Source of the DNA: Halomonas halodenitrificans DSM 735
GTDB lineage: Bacteria > Pseudomonadota > Gammaproteobacteria > Pseudomonadales > Halomonadaceae
Assembly (NCBI RefSeq): GCF_000620045.1
Contig: NZ_JHVH01000015.1
Location: 1-64,000, forward strand
Length of the DNA stretch: 64,000 nucleotides
Reading direction: 5' to 3'
Within the stretch, counting starts at the first letter, position 1. Every line of letters begins with the position of its first letter. This document shows positions 7,389-15,706 of this stretch, piece by piece. The translations under genes were made by a program, and so were the position numbers. The notes beneath the pieces were generated by a model, which saw nothing but the letters and a program-made list of their open reading frames with translations, did not search any database and had not been told where the DNA came from.

Positions 7389-8441
7389 TCAACAGCGTGA
7401 GGCGAGGCGCTCGCGTCGTTCCAGATGGCCCTGCCAGGCCCGACGAAATCTCGTGAAGGGTGCCTCGGCCTCGTGTCGGGAGAGCCAGGCTCGGCGGTAT
7501 TCCTGTACGGCTTGCGGTGGATTCTCCACGCTTTCGAAGAGGGGGGTGAGGCCTGCCAGCCACCGCGTGGCGGCATCATCCAGTGTCGCGACCCAGCCGG
7601 CGAGTCGCTCGAACTCGGGTATCTGCCGGGGCCTGGCGATAAGGCCTTCCGACGGGCAGTGCCCGGGGGCGACGAGTGCCTGGTCGAGCAGGGCATTGGC
7701 TTCTTCGAGGCGCTGTTCGCCGAGTACCAGGGTGCGCAGCAGTTGCGCCGTGTAGGAACGCTCGTTGAGGGCTTGAAGGTGGTCCTCCAACGCCTCGGGG
7801 TCAGGCAGCGACAAGCTTGTCTCGAAGGGTGCGCGGCTGAGCCTGTGAAGGTAGTCGAGGGCGGCCAGTTGCTCACCCGGGGGGGCCAGGGTGTCCGGCT
7901 CCAGTGGCGAGCTGACCCGGGAGAAGTTCTTCGCCCACTCTTCTGAACCGAAGAGACCGTTCCAGGTGGCGAGGGGCAGCTGGCGGCGCTTGGTCGTGGT
8001 GAGCCGTTCGAGGCGCGCGCGGTCGTCCGCGGCGAGGCGGTCGGCTACCTCGCTGTTCCGGCATGCCGTGAGGCGCTGCCATAACGCGAGCTCATATTGC
8101 CAACGCTGGCTGGCGGGGGCGACGCGGCCCAGGGTGCTGTTGTGCTCTGCCACCAGCGTGGTGATATGGCATTCGCGCAGGGCGTAGACGTTGAGCAGGC
8201 TCTCGCGCGTTTCGGGCACGGGCAGGCGACGCTCGCGGAGTTCGGGGAAGGCACCGATATTGCGCGGCTGGGCGTGCTCGGGCGGCGCCACGCCGAGGCG
8301 CTCGGCGAGGGCCGCATGATAGTCGCGCAGCAGAAGGTCGCTGGCGCCTCCGCCGTCGCAGCCCGACAGCATCAGCGTCAGGGCGATGCCCATGGCGCTG
8401 CGGTAAAGGAAGTCAGGAATGAAGCGGGTCGCGTTCGCCAT
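7389..8441 (-). CDS. DUF3080-type lipoprotein
   Basis: This 350-residue protein has an N-terminal lipoprotein signal: basic start, hydrophobic stretch, and lipobox LMLSGC with the lipidated Cys at residue 28. The remainder is helical and Arg/Leu-rich, like the DUF3080 family of gammaproteobacterial lipoproteins; the assignment is from memory of the family pattern. The function is unknown. It overlaps the end of the MATE gene by 29 bp on the same strand, suggesting co-transcription. A later ATG would leave too short a signal. Confidence 0.72.
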   Translation of the reverse strand: MANATRFIPDFLYRSAMGIALTLMLSGCDGGGASDLLLRDYHAALAERLGVAPPEHAQPRNIGAFPELRERRLPVPETRESLLNVYALRECHITTLVAEHNSTLGRVAPASQRWQYELALWQRLTACRNSEVADRLAADDRARLERLTTTKRRQLPLATWNGLFGSEEWAKNFSRVSSPLEPDTLAPPGEQLAALDYLHRLSRAPFETSLSLPDPEALEDHLQALNERSYTAQLLRTLVLGEQRLEEANALLDQALVAPGHCPSEGLIARPRQIPEFERLAGWVATLDDAATRWLAGLTPLFESVENPPQAVQEYRRAWLSRHEAEAPFTRFRRAWQGHLERRERLASRC

Positions 8442-9870
8442 GAGCCACCGCCTTGCCGATTCGTCTCAATCGCTCACCGAGCATTACCGCGGCGGCGGTG
8501 AGCCCCGCAATCAGGCCGATCCAGTAACCATGAACGCCGAGAGGCCCCGTCAGGCCGGGAACGCCGCGGGTACCCAGCCAGTGGCCACCGGCCATGCCCA
8601 CCAGCCAGTAGGAGGCCAGGGTGATCGCCATGATGATACGCGTGTCCTTGTAGCCACGCAGTGCGCCGGCCAGATTGACCTGCAGCGAGTCGGAGACCTG
8701 ATAGATCATGGCCAGCAGGACCAGCGACAGGGCCAGTCCGGCCACTTCCGCATTGCGAGTATAGAGGCCGATCACGGGTTCCGCGGTGAAGCGCAGCAGC
8801 AGGCTATTGATCAGGGCCACGGCCAGGCAGAAGGCGATGCCGTGCCAGGCGACCCGACGCGCATAGCGATAGCGTTGTTGACCCAGGACGTTGCCGACCC
8901 GGACCGTCAGCGCCATGCTCAGCGACAGTGGCAGCATGAACAGTATGGACGTGTAGTTGAGTGCCACCTGGTGGGCGGCCACGGTGACCTCCCCGAGGCT
9001 GGCGATAAACAGGGCGATCAGCGTGAACAGCGTGACCTCGACGAAGATCGAGACCCCGATCGGGAGTCCCACGTAAAGCAGCTCACCGATCATCGGCCAG
9101 TGGGGGAGGCGGGGAACCTGCCACAAGGCGACCCTGCCATAGACTCGCGAATGGCGAGTATAGAGCGCCATGGTCAGGCACATGGTCCATAGCGAAAGGG
9201 CGGTGGCAATGCCGCAGCCCAGGGCCCCAAGCGCCGGCAGTGCCTGTATCCAGTCCGGTAACCATGGGCCCAGCAGGGCGGTCATTCCGTCACCGCCGTA
9301 GATCAACACGAAATTGCTGGGCACGTTGACGGCGAGCCCCGCCAGGCTGATCCACAGCGAGGGGCGGGTATGGTTCATGCCGTCGGAGAAGGCACGCAGG
9401 GCCTGGAAGAGGGCGGCCCCGGGCATGCCGAAGGCCACCGCGAAGAGATAGGTGCGGGAGCGTTCGGCGACCGCCTCGGGGACGTCCATCAGGGTGAAGA
9501 TCGGCCCCACCGCGAACCACAGCAGTCCGGCGGCCAGCACGCCCAGCGCCAGTGCCACCCATAGCCCCTGGTGCACATTGGGCGTGATCTCGGCGATTCG
9601 CCGACCGCCCAGCAGCTGGGCGACGACGGGGGTAAGCCCCATCATGGTGCCGGTCATGAACAGCATCAGCGGCAGCCATAGGCTGGAGCCCACCGATACG
9701 GCCGCCAGGTCGGTGGCGCTGAGTCGGCCGGTCATCATCACGTCGGCCACGCTCATGCCCGCCTGGGCCAGCTGGGCGCCGCAGATCGGCAGGGCCAGTG
9801 CCAGCAGCAGGCGAGTCTCTTGGCGAGCGGTATCGAGAAGGATGGCCAGAAGACGGCTCAAGACGTGCAC
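8413..9870 (-). CDS. MATE-family multidrug/Na+ antiporter (NorM/MdtK-like)
   Basis: This 485-residue inner-membrane protein has about 12 hydrophobic helices. RLLLALALPICGAQLAQAGMSVADVMMTGRLS (in parts: LLLALALPICGAQLAQ, VADVMMTGRL) and TPVVAQLLGGRR are typical of the NorM/MdtK branch of MATE exporters. These use Na+ or H+ to expel cationic drugs and dyes. The frame opens with GTG at 9870 and the ribosome site is weak, so the exact N-terminus is uncertain. The DUF3080 gene follows with overlap. Confidence 0.9.
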   Translation of the reverse strand: MHVLSRLLAILLDTARQETRLLLALALPICGAQLAQAGMSVADVMMTGRLSATDLAAVSVGSSLWLPLMLFMTGTMMGLTPVVAQLLGGRRIAEITPNVHQGLWVALALGVLAAGLLWFAVGPIFTLMDVPEAVAERSRTYLFAVAFGMPGAALFQALRAFSDGMNHTRPSLWISLAGLAVNVPSNFVLIYGGDGMTALLGPWLPDWIQALPALGALGCGIATALSLWTMCLTMALYTRHSRVYGRVALWQVPRLPHWPMIGELLYVGLPIGVSIFVEVTLFTLIALFIASLGEVTVAAHQVALNYTSILFMLPLSLSMALTVRVGNVLGQQRYRYARRVAWHGIAFCLAVALINSLLLRFTAEPVIGLYTRNAEVAGLALSLVLLAMIYQVSDSLQVNLAGALRGYKDTRIIMAITLASYWLVGMAGGHWLGTRGVPGLTGPLGVHGYWIGLIAGLTAAAVMLGERLRRIGKAVAHGERDPLHS

Positions 9871-9936
9871 TCCATGCAGTCGGTAAGGGCGCTTATGCTA
9901 GCAGGGCCTGACGTTTTTTGCCCGACTCTCGGCGGG

Positions 9937-9942
9937 TATACT
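9937..9942 (+). promoter_or_regulatory. Possible -10 element for epmC
   Basis: TATACT lies 30 bp upstream of the epmC GTG. At the right distance there is only a T-run, so the -35 is poor. Confidence 0.35.
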
Positions 9943-9971
9943 GGTGTTTCACCCACGACCATGGAGGCCGC

Positions 9972-10529
9972 GTGAAGCACCGCCTCGAGGACATCATCGC
10001 CCTGTTCGACGGGCTGTTTCAGGCGACTTACCAGACGCGCCTGGTGCGCGGCGGGGAGGAGCCTCTCTACCTGCCTGCCGACGCCGATTCACCCTGGCAT
10101 CGGATCATTTTCGCGCGGGGGTTCTTTACCAGCGCGCTGCACGAGGTCAGCCACTGGTGCATCGCCGGCGCCCGGCGTCGCCAGCTCGAGGATTACGGCT
10201 ACTGGTATCTGCCCGATGGGCGCGATGACGCCCAGCAGCGTGACTTCGAGGCCGTGGAGGTGGCGCCCCAGGCGCTGGAAATGCTTTTCTCCCGCGCCTG
10301 TGATCTGCGCTTCCATATCAGCGTCGACAACCTCGAAGGCGACGCCGAGGTGGATCGCGACGCCTTCCTGGCCAGGGTCGAGTCGCGGGCTCAGCGCTAC
10401 GAACGTGAGGGCTTGCCACGCCGGGCCGAGGCGCTGCATGCCGCCCTGGAGGCCTTTTACCGTGATGGGGCACCGCTTGCCGAAGCGGTGGCGACGGGAC
10501 GCCACCGCCTGCTGAGGGAACCGGCCTGA
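9972..10529 (+). CDS. epmC: Elongation factor P hydroxylase EpmC
   Basis: This 185-residue enzyme hydroxylates the beta-lysyl-modified lysine of EF-P, the last step of the EpmA/EpmB/EpmC pathway. The diagnostic segment LHEVSHWCIAGARRRQLEDYGYWYLPDGRD (in parts: HEVSHWCIAG, DYGYWYLPDGRD) supplies the metal ligands. VSVDNLEGD-like ISVDNLEGD appears further on. The start is GTG at 9972, supported by GGAGG 5 bp upstream and by alignment with known N-termini; longer starts lack a ribosome site. epmA and epmB are not in this window. Confidence 0.94.
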   Translation: MKHRLEDIIALFDGLFQATYQTRLVRGGEEPLYLPADADSPWHRIIFARGFFTSALHEVSHWCIAGARRRQLEDYGYWYLPDGRDDAQQRDFEAVEVAPQALEMLFSRACDLRFHISVDNLEGDAEVDRDAFLARVESRAQRYEREGLPRRAEALHAALEAFYRDGAPLAEAVATGRHRLLREPA

Positions 10530-10544
10530 CGCGCTGCCAAGGTG

Positions 10545-11066
10545 TCAGCCGTCGTCGAGGCCGTCGTCGAGGCGTTGATGGAGGTGCAGCATCACCTCGA
10601 CCTCGTGTTCGGGACGCAGCGGTTCGAGACCCATTTCACCAAACAGTTCTCCCCGGGCGCGCGCCCAGTCGCCGGGTGCGAGGCCGTCATACAGGCTGTC
10701 CGCGGGGGCCAGCTCGACGAAGGGGTCGAGGCCAAAGGTGTCGAATAGAAGAGAAAGCGCCGCCTCGTCGTCGCCGACGCCGGCCGTGAACAGCGTGGCG
10801 TTGAAATGATCGTTCTCCAGCTCGCGGATCACGTCCAGCGGGCTGACCCCCATGCTACCCAGTTCCTCGAGGCTGTATCCGCCGAGGGAAACCAGCTCGG
10901 CCTCCAGCCACTCATCGTCGGGCTGGATCAGGGTGTGCTTGATGCGCCCGTCGGGCAGGGTCCAGGCGATCGCCAGCGGCAAGCCGCCCGCATCGCCGGT
11001 CTCCACGGCGATAAAGCCGGGGAGCGAAGTGTCATCGCCGTTAGATGGCATGTCGGGAGTCCTCAT
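10545..11066 (-). CDS. DEDD exonuclease-like protein lacking a catalytic Asp
   Basis: This 173-residue protein resembles the RNase H-fold 3'-5' exonuclease-like proteins of pseudomonads. A strand FIAVETG is followed by LPLAIAWTLPDG, LIQPDDEWLEAEL, a helix GYSLEELGSMGVSPLDVIREL and LLFDTFGLDPF. In active members the first strand reads D-x-E; here it is A20-V21-E22, so one metal ligand is missing. It is therefore probably a binding or regulatory protein (inference). Its ATG overlaps the tatD stop as ATGA, implying translational coupling to tatD, itself a 3'-5' DNase family. Confidence 0.6.
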   Translation of the reverse strand: MRTPDMPSNGDDTSLPGFIAVETGDAGGLPLAIAWTLPDGRIKHTLIQPDDEWLEAELVSLGGYSLEELGSMGVSPLDVIRELENDHFNATLFTAGVGDDEAALSLLFDTFGLDPFVELAPADSLYDGLAPGDWARARGELFGEMGLEPLRPEHEVEVMLHLHQRLDDGLDDG

Positions 11067-11956
11067 GGAGTTGTCTCATCGCGGCTCGCCTCGCGGGTGG
11101 CATTCGCTTCCAGCCGGAAGAAGCGCCGGGCCGTTGTGGTCGTGGCCGCCGCCAGATCGAGCTCGGAGTCGCCACGCCAGTAGGCGATCTCTCGCAGGAT
11201 CCAGGGCAGCAGGGCCGGTTCATGACGCCTGCCCTTGAGCTTGGCAGGCAGGTTGCGCGGTAGTAGGTAGGGACAGTCGGTTTCGATCATCAGTCGCGTG
11301 GCGGGAATTTCGGCGACCCGTTCACGCAGGTGATGGCCGCGGCGTTCGTCACACAGCCAGCCGGTCAGGCCGATGTGCAGGTCCAGGTCGAGATAGCCGA
11401 ACAGGGTGGCGCGGTCGGCGGTAAAGCAGTGCACCACGGCATCCTGGATCTCATCGCGCCAGGCATGCAGCATCTCGCGCATGCGCTGCCCGGCATCGCG
11501 CTCGTGGATAAACAGCGGCTTACCCGTCTCTGCGGCCAGCCCCAACTGAGCCTCGAAGGCATGCTCCTGCTCGGCGGGGGTGGAGAAATTGCGGTTGAAG
11601 TCGAGCCCGCATTCGCCCACCGCCACCACCTCGGGCTGGCGGTACAGTTCCCGCATGGCGGCTTCGAGGCGGGGGTTCCAGTGGCTGGCGTCATGGGGGT
11701 GCACCCCGGCGGTGGCATGCAGCGCCAGGCCCGCCCCCCCGTGCCGGCGGGCCAGGGCGACGGCCTGCTCGGCATGTTCGCGGTCGGTACCGGTGAGAAT
11801 CAGCGTGGTCACATTGGCCGCCCGCGCGCGGTTCAGCACCGCCGGGAGGTCCCGCGCAAAGCTGTCATGGGTCAGGTTGGCGCCGATATCCACCAATGGA
11901 CCGGGGGCGGTGAAGCGCAGCGCCTCGGGGAGAAAGTCGTCGAAGGGGTCGGCCAC
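11063..11956 (-). CDS. tatD: TatD-type metal-dependent DNase
   Basis: This 297-residue TIM-barrel hydrolase belongs to the true TatD branch. DIGANLTHDSF, STAGVHPHD-like TAGVHPHDASHW, VAVGECGLDFNRNFSTP, VVHCFT, IGLTGWLCDERRG and LMIETDCPYLLPR are all characteristic. These enzymes are Mg2+-dependent 3'-5' exonucleases linked to oxidative DNA repair and apoptosis-like DNA turnover. I place the start at GTG 11956 because AGGAG stands 7 bp upstream, while the longer ATG start at 11995 has no ribosome site. It is coupled to the exonuclease-like gene downstream. Confidence 0.93.
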   Translation of the reverse strand: MADPFDDFLPEALRFTAPGPLVDIGANLTHDSFARDLPAVLNRARAANVTTLILTGTDREHAEQAVALARRHGGAGLALHATAGVHPHDASHWNPRLEAAMRELYRQPEVVAVGECGLDFNRNFSTPAEQEHAFEAQLGLAAETGKPLFIHERDAGQRMREMLHAWRDEIQDAVVHCFTADRATLFGYLDLDLHIGLTGWLCDERRGHHLRERVAEIPATRLMIETDCPYLLPRNLPAKLKGRRHEPALLPWILREIAYWRGDSELDLAAATTTTARRFFRLEANATREASRDETTP

Positions 11957-12079
11957 GCCTTGGCTCCTGTGCATGAGGGTTGGCAAAGGGGCCATTCTAC
12001 CCGTCGGGCGCTTGCCGCGGCCACGTTCGGGCGCGCTTGCGTTACACTGGCGGCCTTCACGATCAAGAGAGGTTCGCGC

Positions 12080-14032
12080 GTGACCCTGCTACGTCTGGAA
12101 CAGCTGCAACTGGCTTATGGTACCCATGTGCTTCTCGACAGTGCCGACCTGGTGCTCGAGAAGGGCGAACGCCTGGCCCTGGTGGGGCGCAACGGCACCG
12201 GCAAGTCGACCCTGTTGCGCCTGGTGGCCGGCGAGATATTGCCCGATGGCGGCAACATCTGGCGCGCCCCCGGGCTCAAGATCGGTGTGCTGGATCAGGA
12301 GCTTCCCGAGGCCTCGGGCCAGACCATCTTCGACATGGTGGCCGGAGGCCTGCCGGAGGCCGGTGACCTGCTCTCCGATTATCACCATCTGATTCATGAA
12401 GACGAGCCCGACATGCGTCGCATGTCCGAGCTGCAGACGCGGCTCGAGGCCATCGATGGCTGGTCCTTCCATCAGCGCATCGATGTAGTGCTGACCCGCC
12501 TGGGGCTTCCCGCCGAGGCCGAGATGGCCTCGCTCTCGGGGGGCTGGCGTCGTCGCGTGGCGCTGGCCCGGGCGCTGGTGGCCGAGCCCGATCTGCTGCT
12601 GCTCGACGAGCCCACCAACCATCTCGACCTCGACACCATCGCCTGGTTGGAGGAGCAGCTGCTGGACTTTCGGGGGGCCGTGCTCTTCATTACCCACGAC
12701 CGTGCCTTCCTGTCGAAGCTTGCCACGACGATTCTCGAGCTGGACCGCGGCCGCCTGGGACGTTACCCCGGGGAATACGCCGCCTATCAGGCGCAGAAAA
12801 ACCACGAGCTGGAAGTGGAGGCTCGCGAGCACGCCGAGTTCGACAAGAAGCTGGCCCAGGAGGAGGCCTGGATCCGTCAGGGGATCAAGGCCCGGCGAAC
12901 CCGCAATGAGGGACGCGTCAGGGCGCTGGAACAGCTGCGCCGTGAGCGTAGCGAGCGGCGCGAGCGTCAGGGCAAGGCCTCGCTTTCCGTGGACAGCGGC
13001 GAACGCAGTGGCAAGCGGGTGGTGAGCCTCGAGCATGTCACCCAGCGCTTCGGCGATGAGACGGTGGTTCGCGATCTTACCCTGGAGGTCCAGCGCGGCG
13101 ACCGCATCGGCTTCATCGGACGCAACGGTGCCGGCAAGACGACGCTGCTCAAGATCCTGCTCGGGGAGCTCGAGCCGAGCGAAGGCAAGGTACAGTTCGG
13201 GACCAAGCTGCAGGTGGCCTACTTCGACCAGCTGCGCGCCGGGCTGGAGCCGGAGAAGACGGTGTATGACAATGTGGCCCAGGGCAGCGACCGCGTGACC
13301 GTGGGCGGTCGCGACCGCCATGTAATGAGCTACCTGCAGGACTTCCTGTTCACGCCCGAACGGGTGCGCCAGCCGGTCAAGGCGCTCTCGGGTGGCGAGT
13401 CCAATCGCCTGCTGCTGGCCAAGCTGTTCACGCAGCCCGCCAATGTGCTGGTACTGGATGAACCGACCAACGACCTGGACGTGGAGACCCTGGAGCTGCT
13501 CGAGGAACTGCTGCTCGGCTTCGATGGCACCTTGTTGCTGGTTTCCCACGATCGGGCCTTCATGGATAACGTCGTCACCAGCGTGCTGGCCTTCGAGGGC
13601 GAGGGCCGGGTGCAAGAGTATGTGGGGGGCTACAACGACTGGGTGCGCCAGGGTGGCAGCCTGCCACCAGCCCCCTGGGAAGGGGCGGCGCGTCAGCATG
13701 TCGAACCGGTGGCGGAGGTGTCGTCAACGGATACCGGGAGCCAGGCGTCTTCGACGCCAGGCCCGTCGGCGCCGGGAAGCGGCGAGGCGAAGAAGCCGGT
13801 CAAGCTTTCGTACAAGCTGCAGCGCGAACTCGATGGTCTTCCGGCCCGGATCGAGCGACTGGAGGAAGACGTCGCCGCGTTCGAGGCCAGGGCAGGGGAT
13901 CCGGCCTTCTATCGACAGGAGGCCAGCGAAGTGACGGCCACCCTGGATGCCCTGGCCGCGTGTCAGGCCGAGCTCGATGCGGCCATGGAACGGTGGATGG
14001 AGCTGGAAGCGCTTGCCGCCGGAGAGGCATAA
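12080..14032 (+). CDS. uup: ABC-F ATPase Uup
   Basis: This 650-residue soluble twin-ATPase is of the ABC-F class, acting on ribosomes or on branched DNA structures. The first cassette has GRNGTGKST, LSGGWRRRVALARAL and LLLDEPTNHLD. The second has GRNGAGKTT, LSGGESNRLLLAKL and VLDEPTNDLD. A basic linker rich in Arg/Glu joins them. The C-terminal approx. 80 residues form the coiled-coil Uup domain (LPARIERLEEDVAAFEARAGD). The start is GTG 12080 with GAGAGG upstream; the frame extends back without support. Confidence 0.95.
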   Translation: MTLLRLEQLQLAYGTHVLLDSADLVLEKGERLALVGRNGTGKSTLLRLVAGEILPDGGNIWRAPGLKIGVLDQELPEASGQTIFDMVAGGLPEAGDLLSDYHHLIHEDEPDMRRMSELQTRLEAIDGWSFHQRIDVVLTRLGLPAEAEMASLSGGWRRRVALARALVAEPDLLLLDEPTNHLDLDTIAWLEEQLLDFRGAVLFITHDRAFLSKLATTILELDRGRLGRYPGEYAAYQAQKNHELEVEAREHAEFDKKLAQEEAWIRQGIKARRTRNEGRVRALEQLRRERSERRERQGKASLSVDSGERSGKRVVSLEHVTQRFGDETVVRDLTLEVQRGDRIGFIGRNGAGKTTLLKILLGELEPSEGKVQFGTKLQVAYFDQLRAGLEPEKTVYDNVAQGSDRVTVGGRDRHVMSYLQDFLFTPERVRQPVKALSGGESNRLLLAKLFTQPANVLVLDEPTNDLDVETLELLEELLLGFDGTLLLVSHDRAFMDNVVTSVLAFEGEGRVQEYVGGYNDWVRQGGSLPPAPWEGAARQHVEPVAEVSSTDTGSQASSTPGPSAPGSGEAKKPVKLSYKLQRELDGLPARIERLEEDVAAFEARAGDPAFYRQEASEVTATLDALAACQAELDAAMERWMELEALAAGEA

Positions 14033-14036
14033 AAAA

Positions 14037-14057
14037 GGCGCCCCGCGAGGCGCCTTT
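14037..14057 (+). terminator. uup terminator (also faces the usp gene)
   Basis: GGCGCC-CCGCGA-GGCGCC (14037-14054) is preceded by six A residues and followed by TTT. It can serve both convergent genes. Confidence 0.75.
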
Positions 14058-14079
14058 CCAAAGGGCGGGAAGAGGGTGA

Positions 14080-14535
14080 TTATTCTGCGCTCTCTTCGCC
14101 TTTCTTGCCGACGCGGACGGCGAGTACATCGCACTGGGCCCCGTGAAGAACGCCGGTGGAGGTGGAGCCCAGCAGCAGGGCGAAGCCGTGGCGGCCATGC
14201 GAGCCGACCACGATCAGGTCGACGTCCTGCTCCTCGGCGAAGCGATGGATCTCGGTGTCGGGCATGCCGACCACCACGTGCTGGTCTTCCTTGGCCACAT
14301 CGCCGTCGGCGATCTCGGCCAGGCGCTGCTTGGCATGTTCATCGAGCTGGTCCTGGATACTGGTCAGATCCATGGGGATGTCACCGCCATAGGCGAACCC
14401 CAGCGGCTCCAGGGTGTGCATGATGGAAAGCTTGGCATGGTTGCGATCGGCAATCTGGTGTGCACGTTCAAGCACCCTGTGGGAATCCTTGGTCAGGTCG
14501 ACGGCGACCAGAACGTGACGGTATTCGTTGCTCAT
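14080..14535 (-). CDS. Universal stress protein, UspA family
   Basis: This is a single-domain 151-residue Usp. It starts with HVLVAVDLTKDSHRVL and ends with the ATP-binding pattern VVGSHGRHGFALLLGSTSTGVL (in parts: GSHGRHG, LLLGSTS), fitting the G-2x-G-9x-G(S/T) nucleotide motif. Members accumulate under starvation, osmotic or oxidative stress. AGGAG precedes the ATG. It converges with uup and is divergent from the next gene. Confidence 0.93.
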   Translation of the reverse strand: MSNEYRHVLVAVDLTKDSHRVLERAHQIADRNHAKLSIMHTLEPLGFAYGGDIPMDLTSIQDQLDEHAKQRLAEIADGDVAKEDQHVVVGMPDTEIHRFAEEQDVDLIVVGSHGRHGFALLLGSTSTGVLHGAQCDVLAVRVGKKGEESAE

Positions 14536-14654
14536 GGGAGGGCTCCTCGACGGGTGTCGTTCCTTAAAGGGGATGCTTTCACTCTAGGCCGGCTGGCTCG
14601 TCAAGACAACGATCTATATCAACTATTTCGCATTAACTCGAAGGGGAGACGCCG

Positions 14655-15185
14655 ATGATCTGGCTGTTCATCCTGTTGGTCATGTTGCTGGTGGCTTCGC
14701 CGGTGATGTGGCTCAAGCCTAGCCCGCGACAGAAGCGCGTGGCGACCCTGCGCAATGCCGCCATGCAGCGCGGACTCAAGGTAGCGCTGCGGGTGCCACC
14801 GCTGCATGGCGATACGGTGCCGATGCCAGCCTATCGGTGGCACTATCCGCCGCAGCAGCCGGGGCCTGACTTCATGCTGGTACGCGACTCTTATGCGGCC
14901 GATGCCCTCAAGCCGTTCGGCCACGGCTGGCGCTGGCGCAAGGAACCGCTGCGCGGCCTGCCCGAAGCGCTGGAGGCCAGGCTCAAGCGGCTGGTGGAAC
15001 GATTGCCCCAGGATGCCCTGGTAGTGGAGTCCGATACCGCCGCCTTGACCCTGTGGTGGCATGAGTCCCAGGGGTTCGAACGCTTCTCGACCTACCTGGA
15101 GGATTTTCAGGCCCTGCGCGATGGCCTGGCGAGGCGACCCGATCATCCGCAGATGTCGGGGCCGCCAGCGCCACCCCTGGTTTAA
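14655..15185 (+). CDS. Single-pass membrane-anchored hypothetical protein
   Basis: This 176-residue protein has one N-terminal helix (MIWLFILLVMLLVASPVMWL) and a cytoplasmic basic domain with SPRQKRVATLRNAAMQRGL. Similar proteins in pseudomonads are sometimes labelled YajC-like, but I see no firm Sec evidence. GGGGAG precedes the ATG. Its TAA and the slyA stop overlap in the bases TTAA (15182-15185), convergent. The function is unknown. Confidence 0.75.
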   Translation: MIWLFILLVMLLVASPVMWLKPSPRQKRVATLRNAAMQRGLKVALRVPPLHGDTVPMPAYRWHYPPQQPGPDFMLVRDSYAADALKPFGHGWRWRKEPLRGLPEALEARLKRLVERLPQDALVVESDTAALTLWWHESQGFERFSTYLEDFQALRDGLARRPDHPQMSGPPAPPLV

Positions 15186-15634
15186 GGCTCGACGGCAGTA
15201 TCGTCGCGGGCCTGCAGTGCCAGGCCGTTATCCTCGATGCGTGACAGCAGCTCGCCCAGGGTGGCGATTTCGTCCGCGTCGAGGCCGGCGAACATCTCGT
15301 CGCGGGCCTCCTGCACCACATCATCGATACGCTCGAGCAGTGGTGTAGCGGCGGCGGTGAGATAGACGCGCTTGGTGCGGCGGTCCTGATCGCAGGGCCG
15401 GCGCTCTACCAGCCCCTGCTCGGATAGCTGGTCCAGGGTGCGTACCAGTGAGGGAGCCTCGACGCCGATGGCCCGGGCCAGGTCGCACTGAGGTTGGCCG
15501 TCACCCAGCCGCCACAGGTGATAGAGCGTGACCCAGCGGGTCTGAGTCAGGCCCAGGGGAGCGAGACGCTCATCGATGATCGCGCGCCACAGCCGAGGTA
15601 ACCGGCTAAGCTGAAACCCGATATTCTCTTGCAT
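15182..15634 (-). CDS. slyA: MarR/SlyA-family transcriptional regulator
   Basis: This 150-residue winged-helix dimeric repressor/activator tracks E. coli SlyA closely: LSRLPRLWRAIIDERLAPLGLTQTRWVTL, QCDLARAIGVEAPSLVRTLDQL and DRRTKRVYLT (given in parts). SlyA proteins counter H-NS-type silencing and respond to small aromatic ligands. The start MQENIGFQL at 15634 has GAAGG 8 bp upstream; the frame is open further but unsupported. The targets are unknown here. No divergent efflux gene is adjacent. Confidence 0.92.
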   Translation of the reverse strand: MQENIGFQLSRLPRLWRAIIDERLAPLGLTQTRWVTLYHLWRLGDGQPQCDLARAIGVEAPSLVRTLDQLSEQGLVERRPCDQDRRTKRVYLTAAATPLLERIDDVVQEARDEMFAGLDADEIATLGELLSRIEDNGLALQARDDTAVEP

Positions 15635-15706
15635 TGGCAATGGCCTTCGATTCAGGAAACATGCCTGGATTGTCGGAACCCGCCGCGTGGATTGCAAGCG
15701 GGCTTA

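Noticed and set aside
12089..13699. 536-codon antisense frame under uup
   Set aside because: Shadow of uup; His/Gln/Gly-rich composition typical of reversed GC-rich genes.
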